From JACCUZ01 sp038246575 (GTDB taxonomy: Bacteria; Actinomycetota; Actinomycetes; JACCUZ01), in contig JBBRVU010000053.1 in assembly GCA_038246575.1 (NCBI GenBank), positions 1 through 21,933 of the forward strand: a stretch of DNA of 21,933 nt. Direction: 5' to 3'. Numbering within the stretch: position 1 is the stretch's first letter; the number at the start of each line of letters is the position of its first letter. Below the pieces are notes generated by a model, which worked only from the letters and a program-made list of their open reading frames with translations, made no database searches and was not told the origin of the DNA. A program made the position numbers and the translations under genes. Below are positions 1 to 6,694 of this stretch, one piece after another.

Positions 1-677
1 CCGGCATCGACGGCCGGCGCAAAGTGCCCGAGCTCGCCCGCGCCACCGCTCGCGATCACCGGGATGTCCACGGCAGCGCGCACATCCCGGACCAGCTCGA
101 GGTCGAAGCCCGCCTTCGTGCCGTCCGCATCCATCGAGTTGAGCAGGATCTCGCCGGCTCCCCGCTGTGCGCAGGCTGCGGCCCAGGCGACCGCGTCGAT
201 GCCCGTCCCGGTGCGCCCGCCATGGGTCGTGACCTCGAACCCCGACGCGGTGCACGTGTCACCGGTGACCCGCCGAGCGTCGACGGACAGGACGAGGACC
301 TGCGCGCCGAACTGGTCGGCGATCTCGGAGACCAGCTCCGGGCGCCGCACCGCCGCGGTGTTCACCCCGACCTTGTCCGCCCCGGCGCGCAGCAACTTGT
401 CGACGTCGGCGACCGTGCGCACTCCCCCGCCGACGGTCAACGGGATGAACACCTGCTCGGCGGTCCGGCGTACGACGTCGTAGGTCGTCTCGCGGGAGCC
501 GCTGGAGGCCGTGATGTCGAGGAACACCAGCTCGTCCGCGCCCTCGACGTCATAGATCCGCGCCATCTCGACGGGGTCTCCGGCGTCGCGGAGGTTTTCG
601 AAGCGGACGCCCTTCACCACCCGCCCGGCGTCGACGTCAAGACACGGGATCACCCGTACCGCAAGGGATCCACTCAC
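1..677 (-). CDS. hisF: Imidazole glycerol phosphate synthase, cyclase subunit HisF (3' end cut by window)
   Basis: HisF is the cyclase half of IGP synthase. It uses ammonia delivered by HisH to turn PRFAR into imidazole glycerol phosphate and AICAR in the cytoplasm. The reverse strand gives 225 codons from a GTG at 677, reading MSGSLAVRVIPCLDVDAGR. The first catalytic aspartate is D14 in IPCLDV and the second is D133 in LSVDARR. The phosphate-binding loops TVGGGVR (81-87) and ASGGAGE (209-215) of the (beta/alpha)8 barrel are visible. The family is about 250-260 residues, so roughly the last 30 are beyond the window edge. The start is chosen because the GTG overlaps the TGA of the upstream Rid-family gene (GTGA) and the protein begins at the usual family position. 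It is the last his gene visible in the operon. Identification is secure. Confidence 0.97.
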   Translation of the reverse strand, partial: MSGSLAVRVIPCLDVDAGRVVKGVRFENLRDAGDPVEMARIYDVEGADELVFLDITASSGSRETTYDVVRRTAEQVFIPLTVGGGVRTVADVDKLLRAGADKVGVNTAAVRRPELVSEIADQFGAQVLVLSVDARRVTGDTCTASGFEVTTHGGRTGTGIDAVAWAAACAQRGAGEILLNSMDADGTKAGFDLELVRDVRAAVDIPVIASGGAGELGHFAPAVDA

Positions 678-1072
678 CAGCTGGACCCCGGCTTGTACGC
701 GACCGCCTCGATCTCGACAAGCATCCGCGGGTCGATGAGGCGGGACACCTCGACCATGCTGGTGGCCGGCATGATCTCGCCGAACGCCTCGCCGTGGGCG
801 CGGCCATACTCCCGCCAGCGCTCGATGTCGGTGACGAAGATCCGGGTGCGCACCACGTCCACCAGATCGGCGTCGAGCTCGTTCAGCGCCCAGCGGATGT
901 TCGCGATGGCCTGCACCGTCTGGGCATACGCATCCCCCTCGTGCACCACCTCGCCGTCGACGATCGACGTGCAGCCCGTGACCCAGACGTTGTCCCCCGC
1001 CGCGACTGCCCGCGAGTAGCCGACCACGGATTCCCAGGGCGCTCCGCTGGAGACCTGTCGCCGCCCGCTCAC
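674..1072 (-). CDS. Rid (YjgF/YER057c/UK114) family protein inside the his operon
   Basis: This is a 132-residue single-domain Rid fold protein. Classical RidA hydrolyses reactive enamine/imine intermediates. Visible family features are VWVTGCTS (29-36), the VRTRIFVTDIERW segment (74-86) and the C-terminal PATSMVEVSRLIDPRMLVEI stretch (102-121). In classical RidA the segment corresponding to PATSMVEV reads PARSCVEV, and its arginine (R105 in E. coli) is needed for imine hydrolysis. Here that position is T104, or T at the nearest alignment, so the arginine is missing. The protein probably belongs to a Rid subgroup without proven deaminase activity. It starts at a GTG overlapping the hisA stop (GTGA), and its own stop overlaps the hisF start, so it is embedded in the operon. 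The fold is confident; the activity is unknown. Confidence 0.88.
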   Translation of the reverse strand: MSGRRQVSSGAPWESVVGYSRAVAAGDNVWVTGCTSIVDGEVVHEGDAYAQTVQAIANIRWALNELDADLVDVVRTRIFVTDIERWREYGRAHGEAFGEIMPATSMVEVSRLIDPRMLVEIEAVAYKPGSSW

Positions 1073-1803
1073 GGCGTCGCCTCGGCCATGGCGGCCAGCG
1101 CCTCTGTGAGCGTGAAGGCCTCTGCGTACAACGCCTTCCCGACGATCGCACCCTCGACCCCGTCGGGGACGAGAGTCGCGATGGCGCGCAGGTCATCGAG
1201 GCTGGACACGCCGCCCGACGCGACGACGGGTCTCTTGGTTGCTGCACAGACGTCGCGGAGCAGGTCGAGGTTCGGTCCGGTCATCGTCCCGTCTCGACCG
1301 ACGTCGGTCACCACATAGCGGGCGCAGCCGTCGCGGTCCAGCCGATCAAGCACCTCGAACAGCTGACCACCCTCCTGGGTCCAGCCGCGAGCAGCGAGCG
1401 TGGTCCCTCGGACATCGAGACCGACGGCGATGCGTTCACCGTGGCGGGCGATCGCCGCAGCACACCACGCCGGGTCCTCGAGCGCCGCCGTCCCGAGGTT
1501 GACCCGGGCACATCCGGTCGCCAGGGCCGCCTCCAGCGACGCGTCGTCGCGGATGCCGCCCGACAGCTCCACGGCCACGTCGAGGCGACCGACGACGTCG
1601 GCCAGCAGCTCGCGGTTGCTGCCCCGGCCGAAGGCCGCGTCGAGATCCACCAGGTGGATCCACTCGGCCCCGGCACGCGCCCAGGTCAGCGCAGCCTCCA
1701 ACGGGTCGCCGTAGGACGTCTCGCTGCCCGCCGCCCCCTGGACGAGCCGGACAGCCTGCCCGGACGCAACGTCGACCGCGGGAAGGAGTGCCAGCCGGGT
1801 CAT
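1069..1803 (-). CDS. priA: Phosphoribosyl isomerase A (HisA, probably PriA-type HisA/TrpF)
   Basis: The enzyme isomerises ProFAR to PRFAR in histidine synthesis. In many actinobacteria the same protein (PriA) also serves tryptophan synthesis as TrpF. The 244-residue (beta/alpha)8 barrel starts MTRLALLPAVDVASG, with catalytic D11 and D130 (GLDVRG). The stretch AARGWTQEGG contains R139 and W141, and VTDVGRDGTMTGPN contains D171. These match the PriA-specific Arg and Trp and the extra Asp described in the Mycobacterium tuberculosis enzyme (R143, W145, D175 from memory, constant offset of four). Phosphate loops SGGIRDD (81-87) and ASGGVSS are present. The ATG at 1801-1803 overlaps the TGA of the upstream membrane-protein gene, which fixes the start. 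No trpF is visible in the window, so dual function is inference. Confidence 0.95.
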   Translation of the reverse strand: MTRLALLPAVDVASGQAVRLVQGAAGSETSYGDPLEAALTWARAGAEWIHLVDLDAAFGRGSNRELLADVVGRLDVAVELSGGIRDDASLEAALATGCARVNLGTAALEDPAWCAAAIARHGERIAVGLDVRGTTLAARGWTQEGGQLFEVLDRLDRDGCARYVVTDVGRDGTMTGPNLDLLRDVCAATKRPVVASGGVSSLDDLRAIATLVPDGVEGAIVGKALYAEAFTLTEALAAMAEATP

Positions 1804-2141
1804 CAGGATCTCCGATCGAGGACGAGCGTGACGAGGACCGGGATGGCGAGCAGGCCGAGCAGCGCACCGGTCGCCCGCGCCCAGGGGTCGGCGCTGACCA
1901 GCCAGATGATCGCCTGCGCGACGAGATAGAGGCCGACGATCGTGGCGTTCTGTGCACGGCGACGACGGGCGAGCAGCCCTTGCTGGGACTGCCAGCGGAT
2001 CCGGCGCGGCAACCTGGCCCGCAGCGACCGCAGCCACGCCCGCCGACCGGCGATCCGGACATCCCGTCTGGCGCGGGCGTCTCGAGCCTGCGCGGCGAGC
2101 TGCTCACGCTCGACCCGGCGCTGCGCTCGGGCTCGGCTCAC
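1803..2141 (-). CDS. Small two-TM membrane protein of unknown function within the his operon
   Basis: I do not recognise a named family. The protein is 112 residues. The first 64 are strongly basic and helical (VSRARAQRRVEREQLAAQAR, later LLARRRRAQ). Two hydrophobic segments follow at about 66-83 (ATIVGLYLVAQAIIWLV) and 89-108 (ATGALLGLLAIPVLVTLVL), with a short tail ending LDRRS. The positive-inside rule would place the arginine-rich N-terminus in the cytoplasm. The GTG start at 2141 overlaps the hisH stop (GTGA), and its stop overlaps the hisA start (ATGA), so it is read as part of the his operon. Nothing in the sequence links it chemically to histidine synthesis. It could be a membrane anchor, or simply a passenger in a compact operon. 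The gene call itself is well supported by the double overlap. Confidence 0.8.
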   Translation of the reverse strand: MSRARAQRRVEREQLAAQARDARARRDVRIAGRRAWLRSLRARLPRRIRWQSQQGLLARRRRAQNATIVGLYLVAQAIIWLVSADPWARATGALLGLLAIPVLVTLVLDRRS

Positions 2142-2770
2142 AGTGTCGCAACCCAGTTGCGCAGGAGCCGTGCTCCGGCATCGCCGGACTTCTCCGGGTG
2201 GAACTGCGTCGCGGACAGCGGGCCGTTCTCGACCGCGGCGACGAACGGCTCGCCGTGGTCTGCCCACGAGACCAGCGGCGCGGTCAGGCGCTCGGGCGTT
2301 GCCAGATCCCAGTTCCTGACCGCGTACGAATGAACGAAGTAGAACCGCTCGCTCTCGACGCCGTCGAAGAGGTGACTGCCGTCAGGCACCTTCACCGTGT
2401 TCCAGCCCATGTGCGGCAGGACGGGCGCGTCCAACCGGTCGACAGTGCCGGGCCACTCGCCACAGCCCTCGGTGCGTACGCCGTGCTCGAGCCCGGCGTC
2501 GAAGAGGACCTGCATGCCCACGCAGATCCCGAGCACCGGCCGGCCACCGGCGAGCCGGCGCCCGATGACCTCGGGGCCACGGACCTCCCGCAAGCCCGCC
2601 ATGCAGGCAGCGAAGGCACCGACTCCAGGCACCACCAGGCCGTCGGCGTCCATCGCCGCGGTGAAGTGGGACGTGATCGTCGTCTCGGCGCCGGCCCGGG
2701 TCAGGGCACGCTCCGCCGACCGCAGGTTGCCGAACCCGTAGTCGAGGACGACGATGCGGGGGTTGCTCAC
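2138..2770 (-). CDS. hisH: Imidazole glycerol phosphate synthase, glutaminase subunit HisH
   Basis: HisH is a class I glutamine amidotransferase that hydrolyses glutamine and channels ammonia into HisF. The 210-residue protein begins VSNPRIVVLDYGFGNLRS. It carries the oxyanion segment PGVGAF (48-53), the nucleophile C83 in GICVGMQVLF, and the catalytic pair H191 and E193 in FHPEKS. Length is normal for the family. The GTG start at 2770 overlaps the hisB stop as GTGA; longer in-frame extensions into hisB have no family similarity. The gene is separated from its partner hisF by three genes, although the two proteins form a 1:1 complex. Identification is certain. Confidence 0.97.
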   Translation of the reverse strand: MSNPRIVVLDYGFGNLRSAERALTRAGAETTITSHFTAAMDADGLVVPGVGAFAACMAGLREVRGPEVIGRRLAGGRPVLGICVGMQVLFDAGLEHGVRTEGCGEWPGTVDRLDAPVLPHMGWNTVKVPDGSHLFDGVESERFYFVHSYAVRNWDLATPERLTAPLVSWADHGEPFVAAVENGPLSATQFHPEKSGDAGARLLRNWVATL

Positions 2771-3381
2771 CCGTCCGAGGCTACGGGAGCGCCGCCGAGC
2801 GAGCCCTTGGTCGACGGCACACCCACGACGCGCGGGTCCAGCGCGGCTGCGTCGCGCAACGCCCGCGCCACCGACTTGAACTGCGCCTCGACCACGTGGT
2901 GCGCGTTGCGGCCGGACAGCACCCTCACGTGCAGGCAGATCTGCGCGCTCGCGGTCATCGACTCCCAGATGTGCCGGGTGAGGGTGGTGTCGTAGCTGCC
3001 GATCAGCTCGACGATGTCGGGCTCGTCGTGCACGAGGTAGGGCCGCCCGGACAGGTCGACCGCTGCCTGCACCAGCGTCTCGTCGAGCGGCACGAGCGCG
3101 TCCCCGAAGCGACGGATCCCCGCCTTGTCCCCCAGCGCCTCGCGCAGCGCCTGCCCGATGGCGATCGAGGTGTCCTCGACAGTGTGGTGCGCGTCGACCT
3201 CGAGGTCGCCGCTCGTACGCACGGTCAGGTCGAGACCACCGTGCCGGCCGAGCTGGGCGAGCATGTGGTCGAAGAAGGGCACCCCGGTGTCGACCTCGAC
3301 CTGCCCGGTCCCGTCGAGCGCAAGCTCGACCAGGACCTTGGACTCCTTCGTCTCCCGCTCGACACGCGCGGTCCTCGTCAT
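2767..3381 (-). CDS. hisB: Imidazoleglycerol-phosphate dehydratase
   Basis: HisB (IGPD) dehydrates imidazole glycerol phosphate to imidazole acetol phosphate using manganese bound by histidine-rich motifs. The 204-residue protein has FFDHML (36-41), DAHHTVED (63-70), HIWESM (137-142) and RNAHHVVEA (158-166), which together supply the metal ligands of the family. It ends VPSTKGSL plus a short extension. It is the monofunctional dehydratase: there is no N-terminal histidinol-phosphatase domain as in enterobacterial HisB, so a separate phosphatase must lie elsewhere. The ATG at 3381 overlaps the hisC stop as ATGA, and its own stop overlaps the hisH start. Identification is certain. Confidence 0.98.
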   Translation of the reverse strand: MTRTARVERETKESKVLVELALDGTGQVEVDTGVPFFDHMLAQLGRHGGLDLTVRTSGDLEVDAHHTVEDTSIAIGQALREALGDKAGIRRFGDALVPLDETLVQAAVDLSGRPYLVHDEPDIVELIGSYDTTLTRHIWESMTASAQICLHVRVLSGRNAHHVVEAQFKSVARALRDAAALDPRVVGVPSTKGSLGGAPVASDG

Positions 3382-4508
3382 CCCGACTGCTCCCTCTGCT
3401 CATCCTCCGACGCCCGGGTGCCGGTCGTCGCGTTCACACCTTCGCGCAGCGCATCCAGGAACGCCGTCGTCTCATCCTCGGTGCCCGCGGTGACCCGCAG
3501 CCAGCCGGCCACGCCGACATCGCGCACCAGAACGCCCCGGTCGAGCAGACCCTGCCACGTCGCCTGCTGGTCGCCGAACTCGCCGAACAGCACGAAGTTG
3601 GCGTCCGAGTCGACGACGTCGAGACCCATCCCCCGGATCTCGCGCACCAGCCGATCCCGCTGCTCCTTGACCGCGTCGACCGTGCCGAGCAGCTCGTCGG
3701 CGTGGGACAGCGCCGCGAGCGCCGCGGCCTGGGTGAGCACCGAGAGGTGGTACGGCAGCCGCACCAGCTGCAGCGCCTCGACGACGGTCGGGTCCGCTGC
3801 GAGGTAGCCCAGCCGGGCCGCGGCGAACGCAAATGCCTTGGACATGGTGCGCGTGACCACCAGCCGGTCCCGGCCCGACAGCAACGTGACGACCGAGGGC
3901 CGCGTCGAGAACTCCGCGTACGCCTCGTCGACGACCACCAGCCCGCGCGCAGCGTCGTACACCGCCTCGACGACCTCGAGGTCCAGCGCGGTGCCGGTCG
4001 GGTTGTTCGGCGAGCACAGGAACACCACGTCGGGGGCGTGCTCGGTGACGACGAGCGCCGAAGCCTCCGGCTCCAGCTGGAAGCCGGGCAGCCGCGGCAC
4101 CGGCAGCCAGGCGGTGCCGGTGCCGTGCGCGATCAGCTCGTGCATCGAGTACGTGGGGACGAAGCCCAGCGCGGTCCGGCCCGGTCCGCCGAAGGCCTGC
4201 AACAGCTGCTGGAGCACCTCGTTGCTCCCGTTGGCCGCCCACACCTGGTCCGGCGTGAGGGCCACACCAGTGCTGCGGGCGAGGTAGCCGGCGAGCTCGG
4301 TCCGCAGCGCCACGGCGTCGCGGTCGGGGTAACGGTTCATCGCCCGCGCCGCCTCAGCGACCTTCTCGGCGAGGTCGGCAACCAGGCCGGGTGACGGTGG
4401 GTGCGGGTTCTCGTTGGTGTTCAGCCGGACCGGCACGTCCAGCTGCGGCGCGCCGTACGGGCTGCGGCCCCGCAGGTCCGGGCGCAGCAGCTTGTCGAGG
4501 TCGCTCAT
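3378..4508 (-). CDS. hisC: Histidinol-phosphate aminotransferase
   Basis: HisC is a PLP-dependent fold-type I aminotransferase that converts imidazole acetol phosphate to histidinol phosphate with glutamate as amino donor. The 376-residue protein starts MSDLDKLLRPDLRG and shows LNTNENPHPPSP (29-40), NGSNEVLQ (93-100), SPNNPTG (166-172), DEAYAEF (194-200), and the Schiff-base lysine K224 in TRTMSKAFAFAAARLGY. RVTAGTEDE near 338-346 contains the carboxylate-binding arginine. The ATG at 4508 lies seven bases after the hisD stop with a GAGGG stretch just upstream; longer in-frame forms run back into hisD and lack family similarity. Identification is certain. Confidence 0.97.
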   Translation of the reverse strand: MSDLDKLLRPDLRGRSPYGAPQLDVPVRLNTNENPHPPSPGLVADLAEKVAEAARAMNRYPDRDAVALRTELAGYLARSTGVALTPDQVWAANGSNEVLQQLLQAFGGPGRTALGFVPTYSMHELIAHGTGTAWLPVPRLPGFQLEPEASALVVTEHAPDVVFLCSPNNPTGTALDLEVVEAVYDAARGLVVVDEAYAEFSTRPSVVTLLSGRDRLVVTRTMSKAFAFAAARLGYLAADPTVVEALQLVRLPYHLSVLTQAAALAALSHADELLGTVDAVKEQRDRLVREIRGMGLDVVDSDANFVLFGEFGDQQATWQGLLDRGVLVRDVGVAGWLRVTAGTEDETTAFLDALREGVNATTGTRASEDEQREQSG

Positions 4509-4515
4509 CCGTCCC

Positions 4516-5811
4516 TCACCGCGGGATGCGCGCACGGACGGCGTCGACGTGCGCCCGCAGGTCCTCGGCGCCACCGAGCGCGTCGACGTGTGGCGCGACC
4601 TCGGCGAGAGCGTCGCGGGTGTACTCCACGACGTGCACACTGCGCAGGAACGACTGCACCGACAGGCCGCCGGTGTGCCGGGCCGTTCCCCCTGTGGGCA
4701 GTACGTGGTTGGACCCGGCGAGGTAGTCGCCGAGCGACACAGGTGAATACGGGCCGACGAACACGGCACCGGCGTTGGTGACCCGCTCGGCCCAGGTGCG
4801 GGCGTCGCGGGTGATCACCTCGAGGTGCTCGGCCGCCCACTGGTCGACGACGGCCAACCCCTGCTCCAGGTCGTCGACGAGCACGTACGCCGACTGGTTG
4901 CTCAGCGCGGTCTCGACCCGGTCGCGGTGGCGTGTCCCCGGCACCTGCAGCGCGAGCTGACTGTTGACCTTGTCCAGCAGCGCCTCGTCAGGGGTCACGA
5001 GCAGGCAGGACGCGTTGGCGTCGTGCTCCGCCTGCGCGATCAGGTCCGCGGCCAGGAAGCAGGGGTCGGCGGTGTCGTCGGCGAGGATCGCGATCTCGGT
5101 GGGCCCGGCCTCGGAGTCGATGCCGACGACGCCGCGAAGGAGTCGCTTGGCCGACGCGACGTAGACGTTGCCCGGGCCCATCACCAGGTCGGTCGCCTCG
5201 GCGTCCGCCGTGCCGTAGGCGAACATCGCAATGGCCTGGGCGCCACCGACCGCGTGCACCTCCTCGACACCGAGCAGCGCGCACGCCGCCAGGATCGCGG
5301 GGTGCGGCAGGCCACCGTTGCCCCGCTGGGGCGGGCTGGCCACCGCGAGCGATCCGACGCCGGCGACCTGGGCAGGCACCACGTCCATCACCACGGATGA
5401 GGGGTAGGCCACCAGCCCGCCGGGCACGTAGAGGCCCACGCGACGCACCGGCACCCAGCGCTCGGTGACCCTGCCACCGGGCGAGATCTCGATGTCGGCG
5501 TCCTCGCGGCGCTGGGCCTCGTGGACCTTTCGGGCCCGGCGGGCGGCCTCCTCGAGCGCTGCCCGCACCGCCGGGTCGAGTGCCTGCAGGGCGGCGGTCA
5601 GCGCCTCGGCCGGCACCCGGGTCGTCTCGGCGTCCACGCCGTCGAGCCTCTGGGTCCACTCGCGGACGGCGGCCGACCCGCGCAGGCGGACGTCCTCGCA
5701 GATCGGACGGACCACGTCGAGGGCCACCTCGACGTCCAGCGCCGCCCGCGGCAGCACCTCGCGGTAGCTGGCACCGGCACCGGCGCCTCGTACATCCACC
5801 CGGGAGATCAC
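4516..5811 (-). CDS. hisD: Histidinol dehydrogenase, first gene of the his operon
   Basis: HisD is a zinc enzyme that oxidises L-histidinol to histidine in two NAD-dependent steps. From the GTG at 5811 the protein is 431 residues, the family norm. Zinc ligands are Q260 and H263 (QAEHD), D362 (GDYLAGSNH) and H421 (RAHVDAV); the catalytic Glu/His pair is E328-H329 (AAEHLEV). GLYVPGG (126-132), MGPGNVYVASAK (211-222) and EAGPTEI are further signatures. An in-frame ATG at 5877 is rejected because its 22 extra codons lie inside a long inverted repeat. Seven bases before the GTG there is a TAGACT hexamer and no Shine-Dalgarno sequence, which suggests a leaderless mRNA. It heads the his operon. Confidence 0.96.
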   Translation of the reverse strand: MISRVDVRGAGAGASYREVLPRAALDVEVALDVVRPICEDVRLRGSAAVREWTQRLDGVDAETTRVPAEALTAALQALDPAVRAALEEAARRARKVHEAQRREDADIEISPGGRVTERWVPVRRVGLYVPGGLVAYPSSVVMDVVPAQVAGVGSLAVASPPQRGNGGLPHPAILAACALLGVEEVHAVGGAQAIAMFAYGTADAEATDLVMGPGNVYVASAKRLLRGVVGIDSEAGPTEIAILADDTADPCFLAADLIAQAEHDANASCLLVTPDEALLDKVNSQLALQVPGTRHRDRVETALSNQSAYVLVDDLEQGLAVVDQWAAEHLEVITRDARTWAERVTNAGAVFVGPYSPVSLGDYLAGSNHVLPTGGTARHTGGLSVQSFLRSVHVVEYTRDALAEVAPHVDALGGAEDLRAHVDAVRARIPR

Positions 5812-5818
5812 GGCGTCG

Positions 5819-5824
5819 AGTCTA
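5819..5824 (-). promoter_or_regulatory. Candidate -10 element for a leaderless hisD transcript
   Basis: On the minus strand this reads TAGACT, which fits the actinobacterial TANNNT consensus. It ends seven bases before the GTG start of hisD, so transcription would begin at or within a base or two of the start codon. There is no ribosome binding site between. A weak -35-like TTGGGG lies 18 bases upstream at 5843-5848, inside the left arm of the first inverted repeat. This is a motif match only. Confidence 0.5.
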
Positions 5825-5835
5825 AGGAAAGGCGA

Positions 5836-5896
5836 CCAAGATCCCCAAAGCTGCATGATCAATTCCAAGTTGATCATGCAGCTTTGGGGATCTTGG
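5836..5896. repeat. Long perfect inverted repeat (27-bp arms, 7-nt loop)
   Basis: The left arm is 5836-5862 and the right arm 5870-5896. They are exact reverse complements and flank the loop TTCCAAG (5863-5869). The arm begins CCAAGATCCCC and ends with the core TGCATGATCAA. The arm is clearly less GC-rich than the neighbouring genes. It lies between two divergently read genes, so it is not placed as a terminator for either. It shares its core with the second inverted repeat about 30 bases away, which suggests a dispersed REP- or MITE-like palindromic repeat. A regulatory or cruciform role is also possible. Confidence 0.93.
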
Positions 5897-5925
5897 ACAT
5901 CACCCCAGGTCAGCGCCCCACCAAT

Positions 5926-5977
5926 CCCCGTCGATCATGCAGTTGTGGGAGGTCCCACAACTGCATGATCAACGGGG
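5926..5977. repeat. Second long inverted repeat sharing the same core
   Basis: Arms 5926-5950 and 5953-5977 pair over 25 positions with a single mismatch (5932 against 5971) around a GG centre. The inner 18 bp (5933-5950 with 5953-5970) are perfect. The right arm carries TGCATGATCAA, the same 11-mer found in the first inverted repeat, followed by CGGGG. A fragment GATCAACGGGG recurs at 5991-6001, which looks like a decayed third half-site. Together with the first repeat this makes a tandem pair of hairpins filling the hisD/Lon-domain intergenic region. Confidence 0.9.
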
Positions 5978-6020
5978 GAAGTGGGGGTGGGATCAACGGG
6001 GAAAGGGGGCGGAGGGGACG

Positions 6021-6026
6021 TAGGCT
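6021..6026 (+). promoter_or_regulatory. Candidate -10 element for a leaderless Lon-domain gene
   Basis: TAGGCT matches TANNNT and sits eight bases before the GTG at 6035. No Shine-Dalgarno is at proper spacing; the nearest, GGAGGGG at 6011-6017, is 17 or more bases from the start. This mirrors the arrangement at hisD on the other strand. No convincing -35 was seen. Confidence 0.45.
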
Positions 6027-6034
6027 GCGCGGTC

Positions 6035-6691
6035 GTGACCGGCCGGCCGCTGTTCCCGCTGTTCCCGCTGGGGACGGTGCTGTTCCCCGGCGCGCTGCTG
6101 CCGCTGCACGTGTTCGAGGAGCGGTACAGGGCGATGGTCCGCGACCTGCTCGAAGCACCCGACGGCGAGCGCTCCTTCGGCGTGGTCGCGATCCGAGAGG
6201 GCCGCGAGGTGGGCGCCGACGGCATCCGCGCCCTGCACCCCGTCGGCTGCCTGGCCCGGTTACGCCGGGTCGAGCCCTACTCCGACGGACGCTTCGACAT
6301 CGTGAGCACCGGCGACCAGCGGTTTCGGCTGATCGAGGTGAACGACGGCCTGCCCTACCTGCGCGGCGCGGTCGAGCTGATCGAGGAGTCCCCCGGACCA
6401 GATCCGCAGGCCCTCGTCCCGGCGGTCACGATGTTGTACGCGCGCTACCGCGAGGCTCTGGGCGCCGAGCCGGACCTCGACGTCCCCGACGAGCCTGAGG
6501 CGCTGTCCTACCGGGTCGCCGGCACCGCGGTCCTCGAGATCACCGAGAAGCAGCGACTGCTGGAGGCCCCGGACGTCACAGCTCGGCTGCGGATGGAGCT
6601 GCGGCTGCTGCACCGGGAGACGACGATCTTCGACGTGTTGCCGTCGCTGCCCGGGGTCGAGCTGACCCGCGCGCCGGCCAACCCGAACTGA
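6035..6691 (+). CDS. Lon N-terminal (substrate-binding) domain protein
   Basis: This is a 218-residue protein consisting only of the Lon N-terminal (PUA-like, LON) domain. It has no AAA+ ATPase and no protease domain, so it cannot be Lon itself. The diagnostic start PLFPLFPLGTVLFPGALLPL is at about residues 5-24, followed by HVFEERYRAM (25-34). GDQRFRL in the middle and a helical C-terminal part resemble stand-alone Lon-N proteins common in actinobacteria, whose role is not established. The GTG at 6035 is preferred over an upstream in-frame GTG at 5981. That one adds 18 glycine-rich residues encoded by the edge of the repeat region, and a TAGGCT promoter element lies between them. It sits three bases before the YbaK-type gene and is probably co-transcribed with it. 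Confidence 0.88.
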   Translation: MTGRPLFPLFPLGTVLFPGALLPLHVFEERYRAMVRDLLEAPDGERSFGVVAIREGREVGADGIRALHPVGCLARLRRVEPYSDGRFDIVSTGDQRFRLIEVNDGLPYLRGAVELIEESPGPDPQALVPAVTMLYARYREALGAEPDLDVPDEPEALSYRVAGTAVLEITEKQRLLEAPDVTARLRMELRLLHRETTIFDVLPSLPGVELTRAPANPN

Positions 6692-6694
6692 GCC

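Noticed and set aside
24..1019. A 331-codon plus-strand frame over hisF and the Rid-family gene
   Set aside because: Antisense to two genes with clear family motifs; no recognisable domain of its own.
5812..5877. An upstream ATG extension of hisD (22 more residues)
   Set aside because: The extension is encoded by the inverted repeat and is unlike HisD N-termini. The GTG at 5811 gives normal length and fits the TAGACT promoter position.
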